From: Troglohyphantes excavatus
Taxonomy: Eukaryota; Arthropoda; Arachnida; Araneae; Linyphiidae
Reading direction: 5' to 3'
Length of the DNA: 64,000 nt
Assembly (NCBI GenBank): GCA_963932185.1
Contig: OZ010673.1
Span: 60,191,897 to 60,255,896 of the forward strand
Part shown: positions 48,125-58,996 of the stretch, piece by piece
Layout: the number at the start of each line of letters is the position of its first letter
Numbering within the stretch: the stretch's first letter is position 1
The notes under the pieces: generated by a model
Seen by the model: the letters and a program-made list of their open reading frames with translations, nothing else
What the model was told of the DNA's origin: nothing
The model's database searches: none
Program-made: the position numbers and the translations under genes

Positions 48125-48470
48125 CTCGAAATATTACCTCGAAAATCTCCAAATTATCTATTACTGGGCTTCTCTGCCGAAATACTACTGTCGCAGTGAA
48201 ACAGCTTTTACAGATTTCTTTAGCTCTGGTATGGTAATATTAATGATCATTCAAAATGTTTCCTTATAAACCATTTAATTCATTTATGTTTTTATTGCTC
48301 GTTCCATTTTATTAAGAATAAACTTATTAAACAAATATTTAATATAAATTATGTTTAATTCATTTACAAAATATTACCCTGTCTCGAAAATCCCCAAACT
48401 CCTCAATAGTTGTCTTCTCTGCCGAAATACTACCGTCGCAGTGAAACAGCTTTTACAGATTTTTTTACAT
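48125..48470. repeat. direct repeat of about 100 bp
   Basis: 48125-48227 and 48370-48470 share CTCGAAAATC(T/C)CCAAA, TTCTCTGCCGAAATACTAC and GTCGCAGTGAAACAGCTTTTACAGATTT (given in part). They are separated by 140 bp of unique AT-rich sequence. The first copy is also partly present at the end of unit 1 (44275-44320). Confidence 0.7.
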
Positions 48471-48479
48471 CGCCTTTGA

Positions 48480-48982
48480 ATCGGATGGCCATAACCAAGA
48501 TACGGAAGCAACAAAAACTCACGAACTCACTGTTTGTACTAAACAAAATTGGTTATCCCTTTACGGGCATGTTTAGATTTTCATGTGATGACGATCGGGC
48601 CAAAATATCATATTAGTTATCGGTCTCCTCTTATCGATGATTTTTACTGTATCTCTTACAGATGGTTACAAATTATATATAACATACTTAAACTTTTCTC
48701 ATGATGGTTGGTTGGTTGTTTGTATGGGGTTTATTGGCACAATAGCCAAAAATGGCCAAGCTGCGCCACACACTAGAAAATTCAAACCAACATTAAAAAT
48801 TTAAAAGGTATACACACAAACAACTTTTCTCATGAAATATGAATTATAGTATATCCTTCGATATCTGCAAGTATTTATTGGGGGAAGGAGTGGGTGATAA
48901 GACACGAAATAAGATTTTGTAGCTGGCAGCAAACATTGCTGTGAGCTTTTATAAGCTCTCACCAAAAACTATTAAGCTCATG

Positions 48983-49016
<34 letters not shown>

Positions 49017-49801
49017 CACAGTAATCTATAATTTCTATAATTTTTCAATTTATTTTATTTTAGTTTTAAAGCAATTGAACACTTAAAATTTAAAAAAAGA
49101 CGTGACTAACTTAGTTTGTGTGAACTATATAATTTGAAAGAAACACAAAAATATATACTAGATAAAAAAAAACTTGACTTGATTTCGAATGCATCAGATT
49201 TAAATAAAACAAAACAAATAAATAAATACAAGTATATTGCAGAATGCAGACACACATTATTTTTTTAAGCAATGTCTTCAACTACATGTAGAGAACAGAA
49301 ATAAAAAATTATTCGGAAAAAAAAATTCAGTTTTTAAATATTCGTAGCAATATTTGTCATGAGATTTATTTTTTTGACAAAAAGTACTTAAAAAACAATT
49401 TAAAACAATTTCAAATATGCATGAATATTTAAAACATGTACAGGAGTAATTAAAATTATTAAAAACAAAATTATCAACTATTATTTTTAATCGGTTTATT
49501 AAACTAGATGTAAAAGGTGCAATTTACATTCTTTATTCAGTATTTTCCCCAGTATTTCAATTAGGCTTAGTCTTTAACTTTTTATAATTAATATTTTAAT
49601 AATTTTTTTTTTAAACTAAGTTCTCTATAAAAAATTCAAATATACAAAATGTTTTGGCTTGTAAGTGCAAAACACTATGTGAGCTTTTGTCGAGAATAAA
49701 ACAAAATTATGTATTTTTTGTTTGCAAAACTTATTCGCATTTCAATTACGCAGTGATTATAAGTTTGAATAACACCTGTTTTTCTGTCGTAATTACAACT
49801 A
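48480..49801. other. intergenic with short dispersed repeats
   Basis: 48710-48795 (GGTTGGTTGGTTGTTTGTAT, TTTATTGGCACAATAGCC, CAAGCTGCGCCACAC) resembles a short interspersed sequence I associate with spider genomes. A run of 30 A residues is at 48985-49014. No gene recognised. Confidence 0.45.
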
Positions 49802-50429
49802 CACTTAAACCTGTTTTTGAGCGACTTTTTTTTGTGCGATTTTTTTTGTGTGGTATATGAAACTTTCAATCAAATTGGAACATAATTGATTATATGGTTA
49901 CCGAGACATATACAAGCGTCTAGTGAAACAACAGTCGTCGCAAAAACTGATCACTGACTACATGGTAACTAAAAAAAAGTCAACTCTAAACGAGTGCGAG
50001 GTAGTATCTTCAAGTGACAAAAGCGATTTTGAACCCAATTCGCGTATTGTCAGACTACGAAGGATAATGGTTATACGTTTTGAAAAGTTTCGTATGTGTT
50101 TAAAATAAGTACATATGTAAATAAAATATTTAAAAATGTTCGCATGTGCATTTTCTAAATCAGATTATAAAAGGTTTGGCGAAATTCCAAGTAGCTGTCA
50201 AGCCTCGTGTCTTGATTTCGTTTAAAAAAGCAATTCCTAGTTATTTCTTAAGGTTTTGAGTTATTTTCTATGTGAGACTTTTTTTATGCGATCCCTATCC
50301 ACCGCATAATTTTTTTTTAAAATTGTGTTGCGAAAACTATTTTTTATAGCTACTTGCGAATTTTTGTGCGAATTTTTTATGCGTTTTTTTATGCGGTCCC
50401 TATCCATCGCACAAAAACAGGTTTGAGTG
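49802..50429 (+). mobile_element. TA-flanked pogo/Tc1-like deletion derivative, copy 2
   Basis: 628 bp, ends CACTTAAACCTGTTTTTGAG and CACTCAAACCTGTTTTTGTG (inward), with TA on both sides. A short frame at 49923-50108 contains QKLITDYMVTKKK and later RIVRLRRIMVIRFEKF, plausibly the tail of a CENP-B/Tigger-type transposase. Copy 1 (11746-12368) carries the same stretch in opposite orientation. Confidence 0.7.
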
Positions 50430-50578
50430 TATTCAATTAGGGTCTCAAATAAAATATTCTACATTCTATTGACTGTCCTCTGCTGTCTGCATCAGAGCAT
50501 GTATAGTAGTGTGTCTATTGAAAAAACCACATGTTTTGCTTATTATACATAAATTCTTTGACATAATCAAGGTGAAAA

Positions 50579-51262
50579 CATAGAGTAATGATACAAATAG
50601 AGGAATAAAAATGCTGATTTCCGTGTGTCCATCATTGAAACCACGTGATATGTGAAAATGCCAATTCATTCATGCGCCAATATTACTTGGCAGGCCTTGG
50701 CGACTTTAAGAACTAAACGAGATCGAAGTATTGTAATATGGTTTTGTGTTTAATTTTTTATTTAAATATCGTTTTTTTGAACGAGTGGCATAATTTAAAG
50801 GAGTTTAACGTATATATTAAGGAGATTTTCCTTACTTTGTAATCTTGAAATAATTGCATTATGTTTCTATGTAAAAAATTTACCATAAGCAAAGTTCTTT
50901 CAATTGTTATTTCGTATACTTCAATAAGAAAATATAAACAATAAAACCTGAGAAATGTAAAGAGTTTCGCTTCTTCGAGTACTGAACACAAATAAAATAT
51001 TTTCGTTTCGTTAATGAAGAGGAAATATTTAGCGCATATTGTTTGAAAATAAGTAAATACGTACATATATGTTAAGAAGTTGAATACGGACAGAACTCCT
51101 TATCACCAAAAAAGAAGAAAGTGCGCCAAATTTGAAACTTCTGCAGATGTCTGAACGCCAAATGTGGCAGCGCTATAACCACGTGATGTGGGTTTTTCTT
51201 TTCAATGTTGACACCGCGGCCTGGTATTGAAGGCGCTCTCTATTTAATATTACAACTCTCTG
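50579..51262 (+). mobile_element. hAT-type MITE family CATAGAGTAATG, copy 2
   Basis: 684 bp, same ends as copy 1 (27289-27983), flanked by a perfect 8-bp target duplication GGTGAAAA (50571-50578, 51263-51270). High similarity to copy 1, with short indels near the right end. Confidence 0.9.
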
Positions 51263-53682
51263 GGTGAAAAGTGTCGACATCAACTAATTTGTTGAAGAAA
51301 GAAATAGGAAGGAAGTCAAGAAATAAAAAGATAGAAAGGAAGAAAGAAAGAAACAAAAAAGAAAGAAGATATCTTTTGGAGTAGGTGACAGAAGTATCAG
51401 CATGAAGTGAGGATGACCTCAAGCACTTAAGTTATTGGAATTATTGAAGACACACCCGAACTAATCGGGGATCGTTTGCAAGGGTGTTGGTGAAATAGAA
51501 GACAAAAACATTCTAATTTTTGTGTTTCAAATGAATTTTTGGTATTATTTTTATTTTTGAATAGGTGCTTTGAAGTGAACATTGTATTAAATTATTTTTA
51601 TAGTGCAAGGTTTTATAACTAGCGTAAATGGAAACCTGTTTAAAGAGTCAAACAGTCGGAAAATCATGTCTGTGTATAATCTTATATGTTTTATCTTTAA
51701 ACCAAATATTGTTATCATTAACGTTTACATTAATCTATATTTTGACAAATATACCCTATTGTTAAATTTAAGTAACTAAAAATAACGAGAGAGAGAGAGA
51801 GAGATCTATTACGAAAAAATATGTTTTATATATATTACGGGTTTACAGGGTCACAGTTTACATAAGTCTTTCTAATGACACACAAATATATATACCTTTT
51901 TTATATTTATTTTAATACTTTTGTCTTCTCAGTATTTAAATATGTATATAAAATTAAAAAAAAAGCATCCTAATTTTTAAAATTAGGATGCATTACACTA
52001 CAATTTATATTTGGCAATACACAGAATTTATGTTTAAAGTGCACTATATCGAACAAAACTCGACTTTACAACATTCTAAAGATTAAAAATTATGATGTTA
52101 TCAAATGTCAACAAAATCGGAAAATTATTGCTTAAGATATGAGTAACCAAGCACAGACACTCTTGTATTACCATTCGCCGACAGCGGCAGTTACTTTTTT
52201 TTTACAATAATTTCAAAACTAATAACACTTTTTTTAAAACGATATGCATTAGATCTGATATGTGGCTACTATTCTACAAAAAATTAGAATTACTCATATT
52301 TCAGACAATTTACTTATATGCGTTTTGCTTGAAGCAAATACGAATTCTTGCATTTGTCAACTTTAATTAAAATTTAACATTAATAACTTTTAATATAAGT
52401 GTTATATTACAATAAAAATACTATATATTCTTATTTGCCAAATATGTTTAAACAAACTCAGCAAATTTCATAATTACTTCTGATAGTTACTTTTTGGGAA
52501 TATGGAAAAGGAAAGGGGGTTACCAATTGCCAGCAGAAGTTACTTTTTTACACTAGAGATAAATATTCTGAAAAGGTAGGTGGCCATATTATTTATTTAC
52601 CTATTGTACGCAGATTAACAATGTATATTACAAAAACACTTAAAATTTAATTAAAAAAATCCAAGACAACACTACACAAACACCAAGATTTTTAAAAATA
52701 AAATCTTTTGAATTTCGCAACAACGCTGAATTGTCTTATTTAATGAATTTTCAGATACACATATGAATCATATATTTTTTTATGGAATATTTAGTTTGAA
52801 TCATTTTTAATTTTAAAGAGTTTATTTTACTATAGTTATACATTTTAAGAAGATAAATTTCCTATATAATGATAATGTATTATTATTTAATTGTAAATTT
52901 TTTTTCTATTCCTACTTAAAAACATTACTAAAAGCCCTTTTTTAGAACTCATTTAGATAACTTCTAGTTTTCATTCGATCATATTATTGGAATGAAAAAT
53001 TCCATTTAATATTTAACAAAAGAAAACATTAAAAACTTCAGACGAATAACAATTCTAAATTATTTTGCGCATCGAATCGGATGCTATATGAATGTACTAT
53101 TGTCAAACGACTTTTGTGTTTCGAATAAAGTAAAATATGGATTTCAATTCACAATGGATAATGGGATGCAAAATTCATTCTATTTTCAACAAAAGATCTT
53201 AACAATAAAAATTCTCTTTCTGAGATCTATATGAGAAAGATGGTGTGTTATATTTTGTTAATTCACTAGATAATTTGAATGCATATTGTCATGAGACATC
53301 GAAAAATAATTGATATATTTTAACAACCTTTTTGAACCATTTTTATATAAGTTCAATAAAACTGAATGAATTGAAGGGAAACGGCTTTTATCTAGAATTC
53401 ATTAACAATGCATATAATTTAAAATCTATCTGTAAGCTTTGTTGTTGTAATTTTCAAGCAGACATAACATCTATTACTTTCCGTAGGAAATATAGTATTA
53501 TATATATTTTTGTACACATTTACATTTAAATATTTTTTGGAAATATTGCAAATGCGACTTGAATTTATAGGTCAGAAATAAGATATTTTCTGTTATTATT
53601 TTAAAGTATTGAGTTTTAGTATTGAATTAAACGTTTATTAAACGTGTGATGATCTCACAAAAACTGGATCTAATGCGAAAAG
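51263..53682. other. intergenic, 5' flank of the receptor gene
   Basis: It holds a purine-rich GAAA/GGAA microsatellite (51290-51368) and a (GA)n run (51786-51804). There is also an inverted repeat, AAGCATCCTAATTTT/AAAATTAGGATGC, at 51964-51992. Otherwise AT-rich with nothing recognised. Confidence 0.4.
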
Positions 53683-54698
53683 ATGCATACAACTCCTTCA
53701 ATACTACTGTCTTACACCGAAAAGTTTCATGGGTATGGATCCCTATGGACAACTCTCTCAATTATTGGTATTGATATAGAGAATATTCAAGCGCAGAATA
53801 CGAAGAAAAGAATCCTGAAGTATGTTCGTATTTCATGTTTCATTCTCGAATTTCTTTCATTTATTTGTGCTATATATCTATCAGTGAATGTTCTTTACAA
53901 AAAACCAGATATTTTTAAAGCTTATTTTGAGATTGCCATAGCGGTTTTATCCGGTTATCTATGGATTAGTCTGTATATACGGAGATCGCGCATACATTAT
54001 GCTTTGAAAAAGCTGAAATTCCCAAATACATTATTAGATTTAAAGGTCTTTAATTACAACCTCACCATCAATATAATCTTAGTTTCGATTTGTTTATCTT
54101 TTCTCATTTATACCCTAGTTACTTCATTAATAAATTCTGAAAAACCTTTTAGATACAAGTGGGGTTTGAACTTCAAAAATGGACCACACAACGATGTTTC
54201 AACGTTCCTTGTAACCATCCTTTACAATCTTCAGCCATTGATTTTACCTTCCTTGCTTAATTTCACGCTATGCGTTCTGTTCTTCAATTGTTCATACGTA
54301 CTGGAAAAGTATTCCAGACATTTCAGACGATTTGAAAATAGAAAAGTCCCGATAAGCCTAATAACAACTTACTCAAAAATAATAAAAACCATTCAGAGAT
54401 TGAGCGACATTTTGTCCACGCCTTCGTTCTTGAGCAGCGCCATTTTCTTCGTGAAGACTTTCAACTGCTTCAGGATCGCCTTGTCCAGAAGAAGATTGCA
54501 AGACGGATTGTTCGAATTCGCGTACGTCGGTGCAGTGTCTGTTCTCTCATTGGTGTCTCTTCGTTGGTTGCTTCAGAAATTCCGAGGAGGACGCAGGAAA
54601 TTAGATCTTCAATCGAGAAAATATACGAAAACTCGTTGTGCAATCCAGCCTTGGACGATTGTAAGCTTGAGATCATCAAGACTGTGATGGAAAAATAA
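53683..54698 (+). pseudogene. gustatory receptor-like gene, frameshifted
   Basis: An open frame from ATG 53683 encodes a multi-pass membrane protein with hydrophobic segments at about residues 47-71, 79-99, 129-150, 173-203, 243-263 and 275-293. The segments are separated by short basic loops, the pattern of the insect-type gustatory receptor family (ligand-gated cation channels with inverted topology). Near position 54550 the receptor-like reading moves by one base. In the shifted frame the text SSLVASEIPRRTQEIRSSIE and then KIYENS...EIIKTVMEK ends in TAA at 54696-54698, whereas the original frame turns into basic low-quality sequence. A GTAAGC inside the tail (54660) could be a donor leading to a separate last exon with the usual TYxxxxxQ motif, which I did not find. 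Either a recent pseudogene or a one-base assembly error. Confidence 0.6.
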
Positions 54699-54880
54699 TG
54701 TATTGTAGTTTCGGCTTGCCATGCGTTTCATTTCAAAAGAAGTATCTTGTTTTGTATATTTGGAGATCTATTCACATATGGAATGTTGACTTTCAACGGT
54801 TAAGTTTTGCAACTGCCACACACACTGTTAGAAATGCAGTCTAACTTTTGAAAAAAGTAATTTTTTTGTTTTTGTCGAAA

Positions 54881-55629
54881 CACTGTTAAAAATAGGTACT
54901 TAAAAATAAGTAAAATGTACGCATTTTTGATTACTTTCGATGCTTTTCATAGCTACGAATATATAAGTTTCATTTTTGAAAAATTATTGCTTTATTCACT
55001 TGGACAATATATTATGACCATACCCATACCCTTCCATACATAATACGCTGAAGTGTGCTGAACATTGTGAAACATCTCTCTGTTCAATATATCATAATAT
55101 ACAAGTTTCATTTTTGAAAAAGACATGTACACAAAAGGGAGTAAAAATAAATAAAAACAGCAGCATCTTGCTTACATAGGCTATCTTCATCAATCGCTTT
55201 CAATAAATACCAACAATTACAACCAAGGCATATCGGAAATCGAATCCATATCCTCAGGTACCACAGTCCAGCGCCTTATCCATGTATACACACTCGTGAA
55301 GAAGTTATAAACAGAATAAATGTTAAGAAGGTGTGCCAAAAGGATGGGAAGTAAGATAATTAAATTGTAATAACTCAGTTTACATTTAAGCAATGGACAT
55401 CAATAACGTTGAAATTTTTTTCTGAACAACTATTTTAAGTTTGTCAGGTCGCTTTGTTAAGATCGCTTGAAAAGGAGCTGAAATTATCAATATTAAATCA
55501 CACTGCTCATAATTGAGAAAGTACGGTTGCTTTAATTAAATACGTCATCGTTCAATTACGAGGCAATTGTACTAAAAGAAAAACGAGTATGTTCAGGTAC
55601 TCATTTTTAAATACATTTTCTTTACAGTG
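54881..55629. mobile_element. CACTGTTAAAAA-ended MITE, long copy
   Basis: Ends are CACTGTTAAAAATAGGTACT and (inward) CACTGTAAAGAAAATGTATT. It contains a tRNA-like segment (GGAAATCGAATCCATATCC) and about 110 bp of extra sequence after TTTCATTTTTGAAAA, repeated on the far side, suggesting an insertion with local duplication. Confidence 0.65.
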
Positions 55630-55842
55630 AACAGACGCCTGTTGAATGTTGCGATTAAATATTTTGTCAAACTGACAAAATTCATTTTGTCGGCTCTTTT
55701 TCAAAAAAATTATTTTGTCAAAAATGAGGATGATTTTAAATCAAAATTGACGGATCGATTCGAACCTGTGATCTCTTGGTCCAAAACATACACGAGCGCT
55801 ATCAATAAAAAACATACAATCACAAGTGCTATCAATAAAAAA

Positions 55843-56193
55843 TAGTGTTCACATAGTTTTAAAAAAGGGCAGGGGGGATTTGTCAAAAAGGGCACTTTTT
55901 GTTAAGTAAAAGGGCAATTTTTGTTATGTAAAAGGGCACTTTTTGTTATGTAAAAGGGCAAAGGGTACGATTGGGATACCAAGGCAATCCTACAGACCTA
56001 CGTTTTTGCAGAAAAAAATATTTTTTTTAATTACAGGGCGCAAAGAAGATATTGAAAAAAAGGCAGGGCACATTTTTCACTTCTAAAAAGGGCAGGGCGC
56101 ATCGGCACTTACAAAAAAGGGCAGGGCGCATCGGCATTTACAAAAAAAGGGCAGGGCGCGGCGCCCTTTGAAAAACGCATAACAGGAACACTA
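55843..56193. mobile_element. hAT-type MITE, 351 bp
   Basis: Ends TAGTGTTCACATAG and (inward) TAGTGTTCCTGTTATG, flanked by a perfect 8-bp duplication ATAAAAAA. The interior is made of AAAGGGCAGGGCGC-type blocks, like the larger elements at 1362-2185 and 62065-62868. Confidence 0.85.
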
Positions 56194-56349
56194 ATAAAAA
56201 ACATACAATCACGTGCGCTACCGCTGGAGCCAGAAAAGATCTTTTGATCTGTGGAAATATACATATAAAAAAATAGAACCGAATGAGCTGATGCCACCAG
56301 AAAGGAATCAGAGTAAATTACTTTTTTAAAAAATTTGAAAATTCTTGTT

Positions 56350-56930
56350 TTGTCAAAAGTCAAGAGATTCAATGACGAAAAGATTGTCAAAAGTCAAGAG
56401 ATTCAATGAAGAAAAGATTGTCAAAAGTCAAGAGATTCAATAACGAAAAGATTGTCAAAAGTCAAGAGATTCAATGACAAAAAGATTGTCAAAAGATTCA
56501 ATGACGAAAAGATTGTCAAAAGTCAAGAGATTCAATGACGAAAAGATTGTCAAAAGTCAAGAGATTCAATGACGAAAAGATTGTCAAAAGTCAAGAGATT
56601 CAATGACGAAAAGATTTTTAAAAGTCAAGAGATTCAATGACGAAAAGATTGTCAAAAGTCAAGAGATTCAATGACGAAAAGATTGTCAAAAGTCAAGAGA
56701 TTCAATGACGAAAAGATTGTCAAAAGTCAAGAGATTCAATGACGAAAAGATTGTCAAAAGTCAAGAGATTCAATGACGGAAAGATTGTCAAAAGTCAAGA
56801 GATTCAATGACGAAAACATTGTCAAAAGTCAAGGGATTCAATGACGAAAAGATTGTCAAAAGTCAAGATATTCAATGACGAAAAGATTGTCAAAAGTCAA
56901 GAGATTCAATGACGAAAAGATTGTAAAAAT
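56350..56930. repeat. 34-bp minisatellite, about 17 units
   Basis: Units of TGTCAAAAGTCAAGAGATTC + AATGACGAAAAGAT. Most are identical; there is one short unit (56483-56505) and single-base variants. The monomer equals the terminal hairpin unit of the dispersed repeat that contains the array. Confidence 0.95.
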
Positions 56931-56945
56931 TGACGAAAGTTGCCT

Positions 56946-58996
56946 TTATTTAGAGAGTTACAGAGTTGTTTCTTTGTGGGCAAGAAATACAGAGCTGTTA
57001 TAGCCTTGTTTGCACGGCTCTAGTTGTTTTGAGATTGGAGGTTCTTGAGTTCTATCCCAGATATTCAAAAACGTGTACGTTAAATATGGAGCAGTAAACT
57101 TTCTTCATATTGGATCATGTATAGGAAATTTGGAGAATAAGGTTCCAGAGCATCTGTTGTGGTATTTATTTTACCTCGGTTCAAAATCACGAGACATTAC
57201 GGGCAACAGTGATGGAATATGTACTTATTGCTAATAAAAAACATACAAGTTCAGGAAAATACTGGACATTTTACTGGAGTCAGTATTTTCGTTTGTAAAA
57301 TATGATATTTAAGATTTGTAAACTTAAAAATTAAGGAAAGTAAAAAAACAAAATAAAGCATATTTATGATGAATCAAGATTAGTTTTCAATAAGTTCTTT
57401 TGGTTCATGTTCTTCAAAACGAATAAGAACTGTATGTTCTTGAGCGTAAAAATCATCGTTCACCTGTTCTTTTATCAACTCCAAAACCTATTATACTTTT
57501 TACTATAGGAGCACAGAATAGTTTCTGTAAAAGAACGGGAACGAAATTACCTGTTATGTAATATGGATATAAATACCAAAATATTTTCGAAGACAAATAC
57601 TTAACCCTTTGCACTCCAAGAACACTTTGCGTTTTGCGTTCTTTTTACGGAACAGTTATTCCTCTTTATGTTCTTTTCACCATATTTTTTGCTCATAGAG
57701 GAAAACAAAAGCATAATCTATTTTGGATCTGCAAAACAACAAGTTGAAAAAGGTTCATTTTTTTTAAACGCAAGCTCATGTTGTTTGCGTTGATTTTAAA
57801 GAACATGAAACCAAAGAACTGGTCGTTCTGTTGGCACCTGAGAGGCGACAGCGGAGTGCAAAGGGTTAATATGTATTCTCCATTTCAAATAAAAATTATG
57901 AGTGTGTTGGTAACTATAAAACGTAATTGTTCTATGTACATAAAGTTTTTAAATAATTTCCCTTTATAAAAATACATAGAGCTATTGAATCCAGATAATG
58001 TATCGTTACTATCGTATCACATGATATTTGAGCCATCTAGTATCAAAGTCAGCTCTATTTTCATAAATTATACAGGAGACGCAAAAAAACTATTGACAAC
58101 CACGTACTGTTGGATCTAAACGCATGGCTTTGAATGCGTTTTTAGACAAATTCGGACATTTTTGTTCAATACCATTTTGTATTGTGTAGGGCAATAAGAA
58201 CTTGTGAAATATATATATAAAAATATGATTTAGCCAAAATTGTGGGTATACCTAATTGTCGAACTAAACGGCTCAATTAATATGTAACTCACTATTGTGA
58301 ATTTACATATCTGTATGTTCTTTATTAGTGCTTCCGAAGTTTTGTTTTGATAACCGCTGTTCATGGATATAGTTCTGTTTATGTTTCAGAAATCTGTATC
58401 TATCAGTTACGGGAACAGGTGCGAAAATTCTCAGGCTCTGAAATGTTGTGTGCCATAAATTATTCTCCCATTCATATTAATATCATGCATCATTAAAAAA
58501 AATACAATCACGATACTATTGGAGTTAAAAAAAAAGGCAGAAATCTCTGTAAAGAGAAAGTAACAAAGGGTAATTTTATTACTGGAAAAATAAAATAAAA
58601 TGGCTCTAAGCATTTAGTTCCAACGAAACACGCTAACACATGAATATCTCAAACACTAATAAACGCTTAATTTAAAAAATAAAAATAATTAAATGTTTAC
58701 TTGTTTACAGAAGAAAAATACATGGTAACACTTTCGTTGTACTAACTATTTATATAAACGAGTTCCCGAAATACAAATAACAAAAAGATCCGTAATTTTG
58801 TTTGCATTATGTGGATACGTTTGATAAAATCAAGATGTAGTATTACTAGCAGTTGGTAAATTACAAAAGAAATCTATTAAAGTATATGTAATTTATAAGA
58901 AATATAGTAAAGTTTCACCACAATTACTTAAGCGAAAATCTTTAAAACCTTAATTAGAAGCACAGATAACAAATCCAGATCTTATTAAAGACCCAG
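56946..58996. other. intergenic, 5' flank of the PAN-mucin gene
   Basis: It contains the piggyBac MITE at 57605-57865. Nothing else recognised, and no clear TATA box before the ATG at 58997. Confidence 0.4.
57605..57865. mobile_element. piggyBac-type MITE, 261 bp
   Basis: Starts CCCTTTGCACTCC and ends GGAGTGCAAAGGG, flanked by TTAA on both sides (57601-57604, 57866-57869). The TTAA target with CCCTTTGCACTC ends is the hallmark of a widespread piggyBac group. No transposase. Confidence 0.9.

Larger units (their letters stand above)
40318..48190 (+). repeat. tandem duplication carrying the 42-residue peptide genes
   Basis: Unit 1 (about 40318-44311) and unit 2 (about 44312-48190) share, in order: minisatellite, a degraded block (GATGACATT(C/T)(G/C)CCATG...AAGATTTCGG), a GGTACT(T/C)AAAAATGAGTACC element end, TATA box, peptide gene, and long AT-rich 3' flank ending GGTGGG(T/A)AAGCGAT(A/T)ATT. 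Unit 1 has a longer MITE and a TA microsatellite; unit 2 has an extra MITE at 46689-47023. Confidence 0.85.
55630..56945. repeat. dispersed repeat with tRNA-like core, copy 2 (interrupted)
   Basis: Same family as 37310-37700 and 60170-60545. It is split by the hAT MITE at 55843-56193. Its end unit has expanded into the 34-bp array. The tRNA-like core (minus strand CACAGGTTCGAATCGATCC) is at about 55750-55800. Confidence 0.6.
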
